A DNA stretch of 25,572 nucleotides, from assembly GCA_964630925.1 (NCBI GenBank), contig CAZVZK010000147.1, positions 1-25,572 on the forward strand. The letters run 5' to 3'. The stretch comes from RGDT01 sp964630925. Lineage in GTDB: Bacteria > Planctomycetota > Planctomycetia > Gemmatales > Gemmataceae. The notes beneath the pieces are model-generated. The model was not told where the DNA came from. It worked only from the letters and a program-made list of their open reading frames with translations, and did no database searches. The position numbers and the translations under genes are program-made. Of this stretch, positions 6,971-13,557 are shown piece after piece; position 1 is the stretch's first letter; the number at the start of each line of letters is the position of its first letter.

Positions 6971-7333
6971 TTAGGCCGAGGCAGGACAAGGCCCGTCGAA
7001 CCCCGACGATCTTGCCTGCCGGCCATCAGAAACGCCCGCCGGACCCGAGTGTTCACTCCCCGGACGCTCGACGCCGAAACCGAAGCCGCGAATGTGGTGA
7101 TCCGGTAGTTCGGCCGTGCTGGCCCCGCTGGCCCCGCTCTCGTCCGGGGCGGCCATGACGGCCGTGACGGCCCGGCTCACGACGGCGGTGGCGGACGGCC
7201 TCCGGGACGCCTCATCCCGGCGGCGGGCAGCCCGTCCCGCACGGCCCTGCCGCAGCCGCGACCGGGAGATGGTGTGCAGCGCGAGAAGTGCCAGGGCCGC
7301 GAGGGACACGCCCCACTGGCGTGAGAAGGCCAC
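6971..7333 (-). CDS. Doubtful small membrane protein
   Basis: An open minus-strand frame ends at 6971 with TAA. From a GTG at 7333 it would encode about 120 residues with one hydrophobic stretch (WGVSLAALALLALHTI) followed by an Arg-rich segment and a polar tail. No Shine-Dalgarno precedes any start candidate, and in such GC-rich DNA open frames arise readily; the opposite strand is also open here. It would lie just upstream of the 164-aa gene. If it is not real, 6954-7605 is a non-coding control region between divergent genes holding one GAATGT copy (7090-7095) and a palindrome (7342-7358). Confidence 0.25.
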   Translation of the reverse strand: MAFSRQWGVSLAALALLALHTISRSRLRQGRAGRAARRRDEASRRPSATAVVSRAVTAVMAAPDESGASGASTAELPDHHIRGFGFGVERPGSEHSGPAGVSDGRQARSSGFDGPCPASA

Positions 7334-7341
7334 GGCCGCCG

Positions 7342-7358
7342 TACCCGGAAACCGGGTA
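7342..7358. promoter_or_regulatory. 17-bp palindrome in the divergent control region
   Basis: TACCCGG-AAA-CCGGGTA is a perfect 7+3+7 palindrome. It is followed by a short AT-rich stretch (7359-7390), unusual for this DNA, about 220 nt upstream of the replication-type gene at 7606. This is a plausible dimeric operator or initiation site. No convincing -35/-10 pair was found. Confidence 0.35.
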
Positions 7359-7605
7359 TCGCATGTTCTTGGCAATTTTGACTTTACGTCGATGACATCC
7401 TCTTGCCGCGAGGCCGATGACGGCGAAGAATGAAGGCGAGGAGGCGCACGGACAGGTGCCCCTGAGCCAGGAGGCTGACGCACCGCCCAGGACGGGCGGC
7501 GGCCGCTTCCCCGGACGCACGCGGCGAGGGCAGGTCGCACCCCGCAAGGGCCGCGACGCCTTCGCCGCGACGGGCGTCCCATTGCGCCGCGATCCGGGAG
7601 GGGAC

Positions 7606-8604
7606 ATGAGGCACCCGCGTGGCTACACGACGCTGCCCAACCTGGTCTTCACCGATCCCCGATACAAGGGCATCGGCACCCTGGGCCTCGCCGTCTACGC
7701 CGCGATCTCCTGTGTGGCGAAGGACGGCCGCCTGGCAGTCGCCAGCGTGGGGCGGCTGGCGGCCCACGCCCAGTGTTCGTCCAGGGGGGTCTTCCGCGCC
7801 CTGCCGATCCTGGTGAAGTTCGGGCTGATCGAGATCGAGCGGCGGAGCGGCGACGAGAACGTCTACCGCCTTCTCGACATGCCGGATCAGCGCGACACGG
7901 GTCCCACCTTCTCTCAGGGGGGCCCCTGCCAGCCTGTCGTGCCCCCCCGTGTCAGCCCGGCGCGGCCCCCCTGCCAGGCCGACATGGGGCCCCAGCCAGA
8001 CGGGCGGGGGCCCCCTGCCAGCCTGGCTCGCGCCAATGAGGAAGACGAAGACAAGAAACACCCCCAAGACGGGGTGGGGCTACGCCCCGCCACGGAGGAG
8101 CTGGCCCGCGAGGCGAAGCGGGCCCTCCTCGGGCTGCCGCAGGACGCGCCCGTGCCGGAGCCGACGAAGGTGGAGCTGGGCCACGCGAAGGGCCTCATCT
8201 CCCGGCACGGCCCCGAGGCGGTGGGAATGGTCCTGGAAGCCGTCAGGGTGATGCGCGAGGGCGAGGGGAAGCAGGCGTGGGCGCTGGGCGGCCTCGTGGA
8301 CTACATCGAACAGGTAGCCGCCACGCGGATGCGGCGGCAGCGGGACGCGCTCGCCGCCCAGGAGCGCGCCGCCGCCGCCGCGAAGGTCATCGCCGAAGCG
8401 GAAGCCCGGCACGAGGCAACGCGGAGGGCGCGTGATGCGAAAGCGGATGCCTACCTGGCCGGGATCGGCGAGGACGAACGCGCCCGGATTGAGGAGCAGG
8501 CGGCCGCTGCCCCCGGCCCGGTGGCATGGCGGGCCAGGGTGTCCCTCCACGCCGTCCGCCAACACGTCCTCAAGCACTGCATCCCAGAGGCTGACGGAGA
8601 CTGA
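7606..8604 (+). CDS. Winged-helix replication-type protein, 332 aa
   Basis: The ATG at 7606 follows a strong Shine-Dalgarno (CCGGGAGGGGAC) and is preferred to an ATG 63 codons upstream that lacks one. Residues 1-90 form a winged helix of the kind found at the N-terminus of phage and plasmid replication proteins: LPNLVFTDPRYKGIGTLGLA, VASVGRLAAHAQCSSRGVFR, LPILVKFGLIEIERR and NVYRLLD. Next comes a Pro/Gly-rich linker (about residues 100-145) encoded by short G/C repeats, a helical region with PTKVELGHAKGLISRHGPEA, and an Ala/Arg/Glu-rich, probably coiled-coil segment (about 240-290). It is the only plus-strand gene of the element. Inference: it recruits the primase-helicase to the element's origin. 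Confidence 0.75.
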   Translation: MRHPRGYTTLPNLVFTDPRYKGIGTLGLAVYAAISCVAKDGRLAVASVGRLAAHAQCSSRGVFRALPILVKFGLIEIERRSGDENVYRLLDMPDQRDTGPTFSQGGPCQPVVPPRVSPARPPCQADMGPQPDGRGPPASLARANEEDEDKKHPQDGVGLRPATEELAREAKRALLGLPQDAPVPEPTKVELGHAKGLISRHGPEAVGMVLEAVRVMREGEGKQAWALGGLVDYIEQVAATRMRRQRDALAAQERAAAAAKVIAEAEARHEATRRARDAKADAYLAGIGEDERARIEEQAAAAPGPVAWRARVSLHAVRQHVLKHCIPEADGD

Positions 8605-8656
8605 CCAGGCCGCCCGCCCGTGGCGCGGGCCGTAGGGGCCGCCCACTCGCCGCCCC

Positions 8657-8896
8657 CTACGCCGTCACGCCCCTCCGGGGCACGACGGCGTGGCGGCCCT
8701 CCCCCAGCCCCAGCAGCTCCTCATAGGACCAGCCGCTGGCCTCCGTGTCCACCGCCCCGCGTCCGAGCAGCTCGTTCCAGACATGCACCTCCGAGCGCGT
8801 CACGCGCCGGACGGACACCACCGGGGCCACCTCGCCCAACACCCTCACCTCGATGTCCACCATCTCCAACACCCTCTCGCCTCGGGCGTCGGGCAC
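8657..8896 (-). CDS. Unknown small protein, 79 aa
   Basis: The start is set at GTG 8896 because GGGAGGCGCG lies directly before it; an ATG at 8863 is a shorter alternative. The core VDIEVRVLGEVAPVVSVRRV reads as two strands, followed by TRSEVHVWNELLGRG and SGWSYEELLGLGEG. There is no signal peptide or membrane segment. Its 5' end lies 22 nt beyond the stop of the broken Pro-rich frame at 8919, on the same strand. It converges with the replication-type gene, 52 nt apart, and that gap has a short GC-rich hairpin (GCCCG-TGGCG-CGGGC). I recognise no family; the strand pattern resembles small element regulators only loosely. Confidence 0.5.
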   Translation of the reverse strand: MPDARGERVLEMVDIEVRVLGEVAPVVSVRRVTRSEVHVWNELLGRGAVDTEASGWSYEELLGLGEGRHAVVPRRGVTA

Positions 8897-9024
8897 CGCG
8901 CCTCCCGCCCAACAGGTCTTACACCACGGGGGTGCCCCGGTGACGCCCACGAGTCGATGGGCGATGGCCGATGTCGGCCGCGACGGCCTCGATGACCTGC
9001 GGCGGTGCGATCACCGGCACCGGC

Positions 9025-9058
9025 GGCGGCACGGGCGGCACGGCGGCACGGCGGCACG
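9025..9058. repeat. Short tandem repeat GGCGGCACG, units of 9, 9, 8, 8 nt
   Basis: Four head-to-tail units: 9025-9033, 9034-9042, then GCGGCACG at 9043-9050 and 9051-9058. The change from 9- to 8-nt units coincides with the frame break of the Pro-rich reading frame. Slipped-strand replication is the simplest origin. Confidence 0.7.
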
Positions 9059-9271
9059 GCGGCCACGCGCGGCGGCCCGGCGGGGGTCCGCGACGGCCTT
9101 GGCGGCGTCGGCGGCGTCGGCATGGAGGGGGCGGACGGCGGCGGGGCGAGCATCGCTTCGACGGCGAGGCCGTCTTGCTCCTGGCGGCCTCGGGCTTTCC
9201 TCTTCGCTTCGGAGTGGCGGCGGAACCGTGGACAGGCTCCACGGACATCTGGTTCGCGGTACACAGGCCGC

Positions 9272-9287
9272 CTTGTGAATTCACAAG
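9272..9287. promoter_or_regulatory. Perfect 16-bp palindrome near the element end
   Basis: CTTGTGAATTCACAAG is a perfect uninterrupted palindrome 141 nt from the attachment-site core. A symmetric site this close to an attachment site could bind an integrase accessory factor, excisionase or repressor. This is inferred from position only. Confidence 0.4.
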
Positions 9288-9427
9288 ACGGGGGCTCCAT
9301 CCCTTCCGATCAGGGTGGAAGTCGGTGGAAATCCGAGAAAGACTGGGAGATCGCAACCCCATGCCCGGAGAGGATTAGCGGCGCAACCGCTTGCCGGACT
9401 GAGGCTTGCGCCGACGATGGATCTCGT

Positions 9428-9470
9428 ACTTTTAATCCGTGGGTCGTGGGTTCGAGTCCCACCGCGTTCA
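9428..9470 (+). other. attR-type scar: 3' half of a tRNA-Lys gene
   Basis: The 43 nt begin in the anticodon arm and read as anticodon loop CTTTTAA (anticodon TTT), 3' anticodon stem TCCGT, variable loop GGGTC, T-arm GTGGG-TTCGAGT-CCCAC, 3' acceptor strand CGCGTTC and discriminator A. CCA is not encoded. Upstream no partner exists: the 5' anticodon stem (TCGTA) does not pair with TCCGT, there is no D-arm, and no GAACGCG acceptor strand is found. It is therefore a tRNA fragment, not a gene. Such 3' fragments mark the distal end of elements integrated into tRNA genes. The intact tRNA-Lys(UUU) is expected left of the window with the same 3' half. Confidence 0.75.
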
Positions 9471-9506
9471 CTGAAGCAAGCCATTCTCACAAAGCATTAC
9501 CGTGTC

Positions 9507-9572
9507 GCCTTCGCTGGTCGCGAAGGCAGACAGACGCCACTGTTTCTCACGAATTGGCAGAGAATGACAGTG
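9507..9572 (+). terminator. Hairpins behind the former tRNA locus
   Basis: GCCTTCGC (9507-9514) pairs perfectly with GCGAAGGC (9520-9527) around a 5-nt loop, 37 nt after the tRNA fragment. A second, bulged hairpin follows (CACTGT..TCTC at 9538-9548 with GAGA..ACAGTG up to 9572). They probably ended transcription of the tRNA before the element inserted. No long U-tract is present. The stretch 9573-9734 shows nothing further. Confidence 0.5.
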
Positions 9573-9734
9573 GGGCGCTGCCGATCCTCTGCCGCGCGGG
9601 GGTCGGGATGGTCGGGGCCGACGGCCGCCCCACACGCCGGCCACTGGCCACCGGCCGGATTCTGGTCCCCGTCAGCCCCGTGCCGCGTTATCCTGTGAGG
9701 GAGCGAGAGAGGCCGACGTGGGAGGGGCGAGCCG

Positions 9735-10136
9735 ATGGACTGGATGGAGTGGTACGGCTCCCTGGAGAAGCCCTCGTGGACGCCCTCCCCGGCCATGATC
9801 GGGGCCATCTGGGGGCTGCTCTACCCGGTGATCGCCGTCACCTTCGGCTACGTCTTCGTGCAGGCGTGCCGGGGCAAGCTCCCCCAGGCGGTGGCCCTGC
9901 CCTTCGCGGTGAACCTCGTCGCCAACCTCCTGTTCATGCCCCTCTTCTCGGGGCTGCGGAGCATCGGCTGGGCGGCCCTCGACATCCTCATCGTCTGGGC
10001 CACCATCCCGTGGATGATGGTGGCCGTCTGGCCCCACGCCCGCTGGGTGGCCCTGGCCCAGGTGCCTTACCTCGCGTGGGTCTCCGCCGCCACGGCGCTT
10101 CAGCTCGGCATCCTGGTGATGAACCGGGGACGCTGA
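9735..10136 (+). CDS. tspO: TspO/MBR family membrane protein, 133 aa
   Basis: Tryptophan-rich sensory protein family (TspO), which binds tetrapyrroles or related ligands in the membrane and is tied to stress and pigment regulation in some bacteria. The N-terminus shows the family signature WYGSLEKPSWTPSP. Five hydrophobic segments follow: IGAIWGLLYPVIAVTFGYVF, VALPFAVNLVANLLFMPLF, LDILIVWATIPWMMVAVW, and two around WVALAQVPYLAWVSAATALQ. Many Trp and Tyr residues fit the family. At 133 residues it is somewhat shorter than the usual 150-160. The ATG at 9735 has GGGAGGGG about 8 nt upstream; an ATG three codons later is possible. It is the first chromosomal gene beyond the element boundary. A GC hairpin follows its stop. 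Confidence 0.85.
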   Translation: MDWMEWYGSLEKPSWTPSPAMIGAIWGLLYPVIAVTFGYVFVQACRGKLPQAVALPFAVNLVANLLFMPLFSGLRSIGWAALDILIVWATIPWMMVAVWPHARWVALAQVPYLAWVSAATALQLGILVMNRGR

Positions 10137-10154
10137 ACCGGGCGTCACAGGGGC

Positions 10155-10170
10155 GGGCCGTCTGCGGCCC
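10155..10170 (+). terminator. Short GC hairpin after tspO
   Basis: GGGCCG-TCTG-CGGCCC, a perfect 6-bp stem with a 4-nt loop, lies 19 nt behind the tspO stop. There is no U-tract. The rest of the gap to 10373 shows no gene. Confidence 0.35.
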
Positions 10171-10373
10171 CGGCAGGCCCTCGCGGGGATCACGTCTGCC
10201 GTATCCGTATCGCGGCCGGGGTGATGTCAGCACGGGGGGTCGCTCATGGCCGGCCTTCTAGCGCCTCCCCTCACCCAATGGGAGGCGGCCCCGGCGAGCA
10301 CGGCCGGCCGGTGGCGGCCCGGCGCGGCCCTCCCGGGTAGGGACGCAGGCGTGTCCGGTGGCTCGCGGCCGTG

Positions 10374-11027
10374 CTATGAGCCCGCGGGCCGGCGCAGGCC
10401 AGGGAGGCGGGCGGCGAACTCGCAGCCGAGGATCCAGCCGGCGGCGGCCCTCTCGGCACGGACGACGCGGGCCAGCAGCGGGGCCGCCCCTCCGCCCAGC
10501 GCCAGGGCGACCAGTGTCCCCGTCGGGAAGCGACGCGGGGACGCCACGGCCAGGCCGCCGGCGGAGATGTCCACGACACGTGCGGCGACGCCCTCCTCGG
10601 GGCCGCCCGCGGGGCCGAGGACCGTGGGCACGTCGCAGGGGAATCGTTTCCAGCGGCGGGCGTCGCCGTCCCCGGCCGGGACGCGGGCCGCCCCGAAGAC
10701 GGCGAGGCCCTCCTCGCCCAGCTCGGCGACGAGGCCGCAGCCGATGAGCCAGCCGCGCCCCTCGGGCGTCACGTGGGCGACGCGGGCGAGGACGGCGCGG
10801 GAGGCGCCTTCCAATTCGATGCGGAGCAGGGCGCGGGTGGGCACGGGCCGCGACAGCAGCAGGCCGGCGCCGAAGGCGGACACGTCGCGCACGGCCGCCC
10901 CCTGCGTGACTCCGCCGTCGAGCGCGAGGCAGACGGCGGTGAACGCCGTCGGGCGGCGCGGGCACATGCGGCGCTCCACGCCGAGGGCGGACGGGGCTTC
11001 CTCGCTGCGAACGGCCGTCTCGCGCAT
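10374..11027 (-). CDS. Tandem PilZ-domain protein, 217 aa
   Basis: Two PilZ-like domains in a row. The first (about 23-107) has RRPTAF, then VRDVSAFGAGLLLS and GWLIGCGLV. The second (about 124-210) has RRWKRFPCDVP, then ARVVDISAGGLAVAS and GWILGCEFAARL. PilZ domains bind cyclic di-GMP through an RxxxR motif and a later D/N-x-S-x-x-G motif. Here DVSAFG and DISAGG are both present, but the RxxxR boxes are imperfect: domain 2 has RWKRF, with arginines only three residues apart. Ligand binding is therefore uncertain. There is no membrane segment. The ATG at 11027 has CGGAGAGCGATC before it. It stands alone, with the broken leucine-rich-repeat gene upstream on the same strand. A c-di-GMP receptor or a structural PilZ relative are both possible. 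Confidence 0.75.
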   Translation of the reverse strand: MRETAVRSEEAPSALGVERRMCPRRPTAFTAVCLALDGGVTQGAAVRDVSAFGAGLLLSRPVPTRALLRIELEGASRAVLARVAHVTPEGRGWLIGCGLVAELGEEGLAVFGAARVPAGDGDARRWKRFPCDVPTVLGPAGGPEEGVAARVVDISAGGLAVASPRRFPTGTLVALALGGGAAPLLARVVRAERAAAGWILGCEFAARLPGLRRPAGS

Positions 11028-11114
11028 GATCGCTCTCCGGGTGCCCGTGGGGCCGCACGCTCCCGGCGCAACGCGGGACGTGCGGCCTGGTGAGGGCCTT
11101 TCCCGAACTCTAGC

Positions 11115-11409
11115 TCACGATGGATGCCCGGGGCGTCGGCGTTTCACTTCGAGCCTCGGCAAAGGTTTGCGCAGCACGAGGACGCCTTCCGCCGTGACCC
11201 TCGTCCTCCACAGGCCCAGCTCCTCGAGGCGTACGAGGCCCGCGAAGGTCTTCAGCGTGGCGTCGCCGATGGCGGTCTCACCGAGGGTGAGCCAGCGTCG
11301 ATGGGGGGGGGGAGGCCTCCGCCGATTCGGCGACGCGCGGCGGCGGGGCCGGCGCGGCCCGGAGCGGGCCGCGGCAGATCAGCAACAGCAGGCGGACGGG
11401 TGATCTCAT
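11115..11409 (-). pseudogene. Small secreted leucine-rich-repeat protein, frameshifted at a 10-nt poly-G
   Basis: An ATG at 11409 starts a signal-peptide-like sequence (MRSPVRLLLLICRG, then APAPPPRVAESAEAS). The frame breaks at the homopolymer 11303-11312 (ten G on the + strand). Beyond it, one frame over, comes WLTLGETAIGDATLKTFAGL, VRLEELGLWRTRVTAEGVLV and LRKPLPRLEVKR, ending at TGA 11115-11117. This is the leucine-rich-repeat pattern common in planctomycetes (L-x-L-x-x-T-x-I/V-x-D/A-x-L). Removing one base from the run joins both parts to a 97-residue protein. No clear Shine-Dalgarno is seen. Options are a true pseudogene, a homopolymer sequencing error, or slippage-controlled expression. 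Confidence 0.6.
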
Positions 11410-11470
11410 CGCGGCGCCCACGGAGGCTGCTCACGGAACGCGGGCCCTGTCCCGTGTTGTCCCACATCGC

Positions 11471-13048
11471 CTACCGCTTCGGGAAGCGGTAGACCACGAC
11501 ATCGCCCTTGTTCCGCTGGCGCTTCTTCTCGGCCGAGAAGTGTACCAGCTCCTCGCCGCCCTCGGCCATCCGCCTCGCCGCCTCGTGGAGGTAGAAGAGG
11601 TGCTCGTGCTTGTTGGCCGACGTGTCCAGCACGACGTAGGTGACGGCGGGGGCGGCGGCGGGGAGGCCCTCCTGCCCCTCGGTGAAGACGCGGCCCGCGT
11701 GGTAGTAGGCGTGGGCGTACGGGTCCCACACGCGGTCGCCCGGTTGCGCGTTGCGGGCGATCCACTCGCCGGCGGCGCGGAACGCGCCGCGGCCGTCGTG
11801 CAGCGGCGCCAGCAGCTTCGGCAGCGACAGGCCCGCCACCAGCAGCACCGCGGCGAGGCCGCCCCACGCCGGACGCGCCTGCCACAGGAGGCCGCCGACG
11901 GCCACCAGCCCGGCCACCAGGGCGAAGGAGCCGGCCGCGGTCAGCAGGATGACGTGACGGGCGCTGAGGTAGCCGTTCGACTGGGCCACGCGGTAACACA
12001 GGGCGGTGAGGACGACGCCCAGAACGAGCATCAACGCCCACCCCGGCTCTTCGCTGATCCGCCGGCGGTACACCCACAGGCCGAGCAGCACGAGCGCCAG
12101 CCCGGCGTGGAAGAACGGCTCGCCGAGGGAGTGGAGGAGCGCCTTGAACGCCCAGCCCCAGCGCATGTCCGGCGTCACGTCCGGCCCGAACCACCACAGG
12201 GCGAACGGCAGCGGCGATGCCACGGCGGCCTTCGTCTCCTGCTTCACCGGCTTGAACAGGCCCTCTTTCTTCCACTTGTCGGGGTCCAGGGCGAACTCCG
12301 CCGCCGGCTTGCGGGTCAGCCCGCCGATGGTGACCATGTACGGCATGCTCACCGCAAGAAGCGGCACGAGGAGCAGGGCCGCGCGTGGCGTGAACGAGAG
12401 CTTGCCCGTGCGGACGCGCCACCACACCAGGACGAGCAGGCAGGCGGAGGGGATGATGAGGCCCTCGGGCCGGGTGAGGTAGGCCAGCCCGCCGCACAGG
12501 CCGGCGAGGGCGAACCACGCGGGGTGCTTGCCCGACAGGCCGCGGACGGACGCGACGAGGGCGGTGCAGGCGAGGACGAGGAACACCGGCTCGGACAGGC
12601 CGTCGGCCATGAGTCGGCCCGGCCCCGGCAGGATCTGGAACAGCAGGGCGCCCCAGAAGCCGATGGCGGGGGTGAACAGCTCGCGGCCCAGGAAGAACAG
12701 GACGACGGCGAGGGCGACGCTGGCGAGGCACGACGTGTACTGGCACGCGAGCGACATCGCCAGGGGCAGGTCGTCGGGGTGGAGGGCGCGGGTGAGCGGC
12801 GACGCCGCCAGGACGAGGGCGGGGTAGAGCGGGTGCTGCTCCGACGTGCGCAGGGCCTGGCCCAGAGGCAGGGTGTGCAGTTTCCAGGCGACGCGGACGA
12901 AGCTGATGCTGTCGCGTGTGGTGGTCTCGGTGCGGGCGATCTGCACCACGCGCAGGCCCGCCGTCACGAGGACGAGGGCGAGGAGCCACGGCCACAGCGT
13001 CGGGCCGGGGCCGGGCAGCTCGGGCAACTCCGGGGATTTGTCGTCCAT
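11471..13048 (-). CDS. GT-C fold (PMT/ArnT-like) membrane glycosyltransferase, 525 aa
   Basis: Polytopic inner-membrane protein of the glycosyltransferase 39 type, which moves sugars from polyprenyl-phosphate donors to acceptors on the outer face. After a Pro-rich cytoplasmic start comes membrane segment LWPWLLALVLVTAGLRVVQI. The first outer loop then carries an acidic motif (TETTTRDSISFVRVAW, D46), where this class keeps a catalytic Asp. About ten further hydrophobic segments follow, plus the typical GLAYLTRPEGLIIPSACLLV. The soluble C-terminus (about 430-525) contains WIARNAQPGDRVWDP, a segment often seen in planctomycete members. The ATG at 13048 has GCGAGGCGATC before it. It is divergent from arfB across 88 nt. 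The substrate is unknown. Confidence 0.75.
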   Translation of the reverse strand: MDDKSPELPELPGPGPTLWPWLLALVLVTAGLRVVQIARTETTTRDSISFVRVAWKLHTLPLGQALRTSEQHPLYPALVLAASPLTRALHPDDLPLAMSLACQYTSCLASVALAVVLFFLGRELFTPAIGFWGALLFQILPGPGRLMADGLSEPVFLVLACTALVASVRGLSGKHPAWFALAGLCGGLAYLTRPEGLIIPSACLLVLVWWRVRTGKLSFTPRAALLLVPLLAVSMPYMVTIGGLTRKPAAEFALDPDKWKKEGLFKPVKQETKAAVASPLPFALWWFGPDVTPDMRWGWAFKALLHSLGEPFFHAGLALVLLGLWVYRRRISEEPGWALMLVLGVVLTALCYRVAQSNGYLSARHVILLTAAGSFALVAGLVAVGGLLWQARPAWGGLAAVLLVAGLSLPKLLAPLHDGRGAFRAAGEWIARNAQPGDRVWDPYAHAYYHAGRVFTEGQEGLPAAAPAVTYVVLDTSANKHEHLFYLHEAARRMAEGGEELVHFSAEKKRQRNKGDVVVYRFPKR

Positions 13049-13136
13049 GATCGCCTCGCGGAACGGGCTTGGTGCATCGTGGCCGGGATGGTAGGCTCGA
13101 TGGTGGGGCGGAATCAAGGCGGAACGGGGCGGCGCC

Positions 13137-13547
13137 ATGCGGGTGACGGAAACGCTGGAGGTGCCGGACGACGAGCTGACGTGGACGTTCGCGCGGAGCG
13201 GCGGCCCCGGCGGGCAGAACGTCAACAAGATCAACTCGCGCGCCGTGCTGCGCTGGGCGCTGCATCGCAACACCTCGATCCCGGAGGAGGCGCGGGGGCG
13301 GCTGCGGTCGCGCGAGAAGAACCGCATCACGGGCGAGGGCGACCTGCTGCTGCAGTCGCAGCGGCACCGCACGCAGGAGCGCAACCGGGATGACTGCCTG
13401 GAGCGCCTGCGCGAGATCATCGTGGGTGCGCTGACGCCGCCGAAGAAGCGGCGGCCGACGAAGCCGACGCGCGGGTCGAAGTTGCGCCGGCTTGCCGACA
13501 AGCGTGCCAGGTCGCAGATCAAAGAGCAGAGGCGTGGCTCCGAATGA
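13137..13547 (+). CDS. arfB: Peptidyl-tRNA hydrolase ArfB (ribosome rescue), 136 aa
   Basis: ArfB (YaeJ) frees stalled ribosomes by hydrolysing peptidyl-tRNA when no stop codon is in the A site. The release-factor-like domain carries the motif SGGPGGQNVNKINSR with catalytic GGQ at residues 25-27, followed by the family elements LRWALHRNTSIPEEARGRL and ITGEGDLLLQSQRHRTQERN. The C-terminal tail (about 100-136) is Lys/Arg-rich (KKRRPTKPTRGSKLRRLADK), as needed to sit in the empty mRNA channel. The length fits the family (about 140). No strong Shine-Dalgarno is seen at ATG 13137, but the start fits family alignment. The small membrane protein gene follows after 10 nt. Confidence 0.92.
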   Translation: MRVTETLEVPDDELTWTFARSGGPGGQNVNKINSRAVLRWALHRNTSIPEEARGRLRSREKNRITGEGDLLLQSQRHRTQERNRDDCLERLREIIVGALTPPKKRRPTKPTRGSKLRRLADKRARSQIKEQRRGSE

Positions 13548-13557
13548 GGTGCCTCCG

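Larger units (their letters stand above)
8919..9300 (-). pseudogene. Proline-rich gene broken in a GGCGGCACG tandem repeat
   Basis: Two minus-strand frames have coding-like composition on either side of the repeat at 9025-9058. Upstream is SEAKRKARGRQEQDGLAVEA followed by a Pro-rich stretch (APPPSAPSMPTPPTPPRPS). Downstream is VPPVPPPVPVIAPPQVIEAV followed by AADIGHR, then a TAA at 8919-8921. The repeat has two 9-nt and two 8-nt units. Restoring the two short units to 9 nt would join the frames exactly. The 5' end is uncertain (ATG 9300 or an internal ATG near 9151). I recognise no family; the sequence could also be non-coding, since GC-rich DNA gives many false frames. Confidence 0.33.
1..9470. 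mobile_element. Right portion of a tRNA-Lys-integrated replicating element
   Basis: Seen: the block holds two excisionase-like winged-helix proteins, a TOPRIM/P-loop primase-helicase, a winged-helix replication-type protein, a DUF1580 protein and small orphan genes. It stops exactly at a 3' half-tRNA (9428-9470), after which ordinary chromosomal genes begin. Known: tyrosine-recombinase elements often use the 3' end of a tRNA gene as attB, rebuild the tRNA at one end and leave a 3' fragment at the other. Inference: since the fragment reads on the + strand, the rebuilt tRNA and probably the integrase lie left of position 1. No integrase, relaxase, capsid or conjugation gene is visible, so the class (satellite, replicating integrative element, plasmid-like) stays open. 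Confidence 0.65.

Noticed and set aside
7116..7433. Plus-strand frame upstream of the replication-type gene
   Set aside because: Arg/Ala-rich without a ribosome binding site, no domain, and its end falls in the AT-rich control region.
9281..9490. Minus-strand frame with a segment GGTRTHDPRIKS
   Set aside because: It is antisense to the tRNA fragment; this peptide is a well-known artefact of translating the T-arm of tRNA genes. No ribosome binding site is present.
11540..13393. 617-codon plus-strand frame
   Set aside because: Mirror of the membrane glycosyltransferase, whose hydrophobic segments and motifs are clear on the minus strand.
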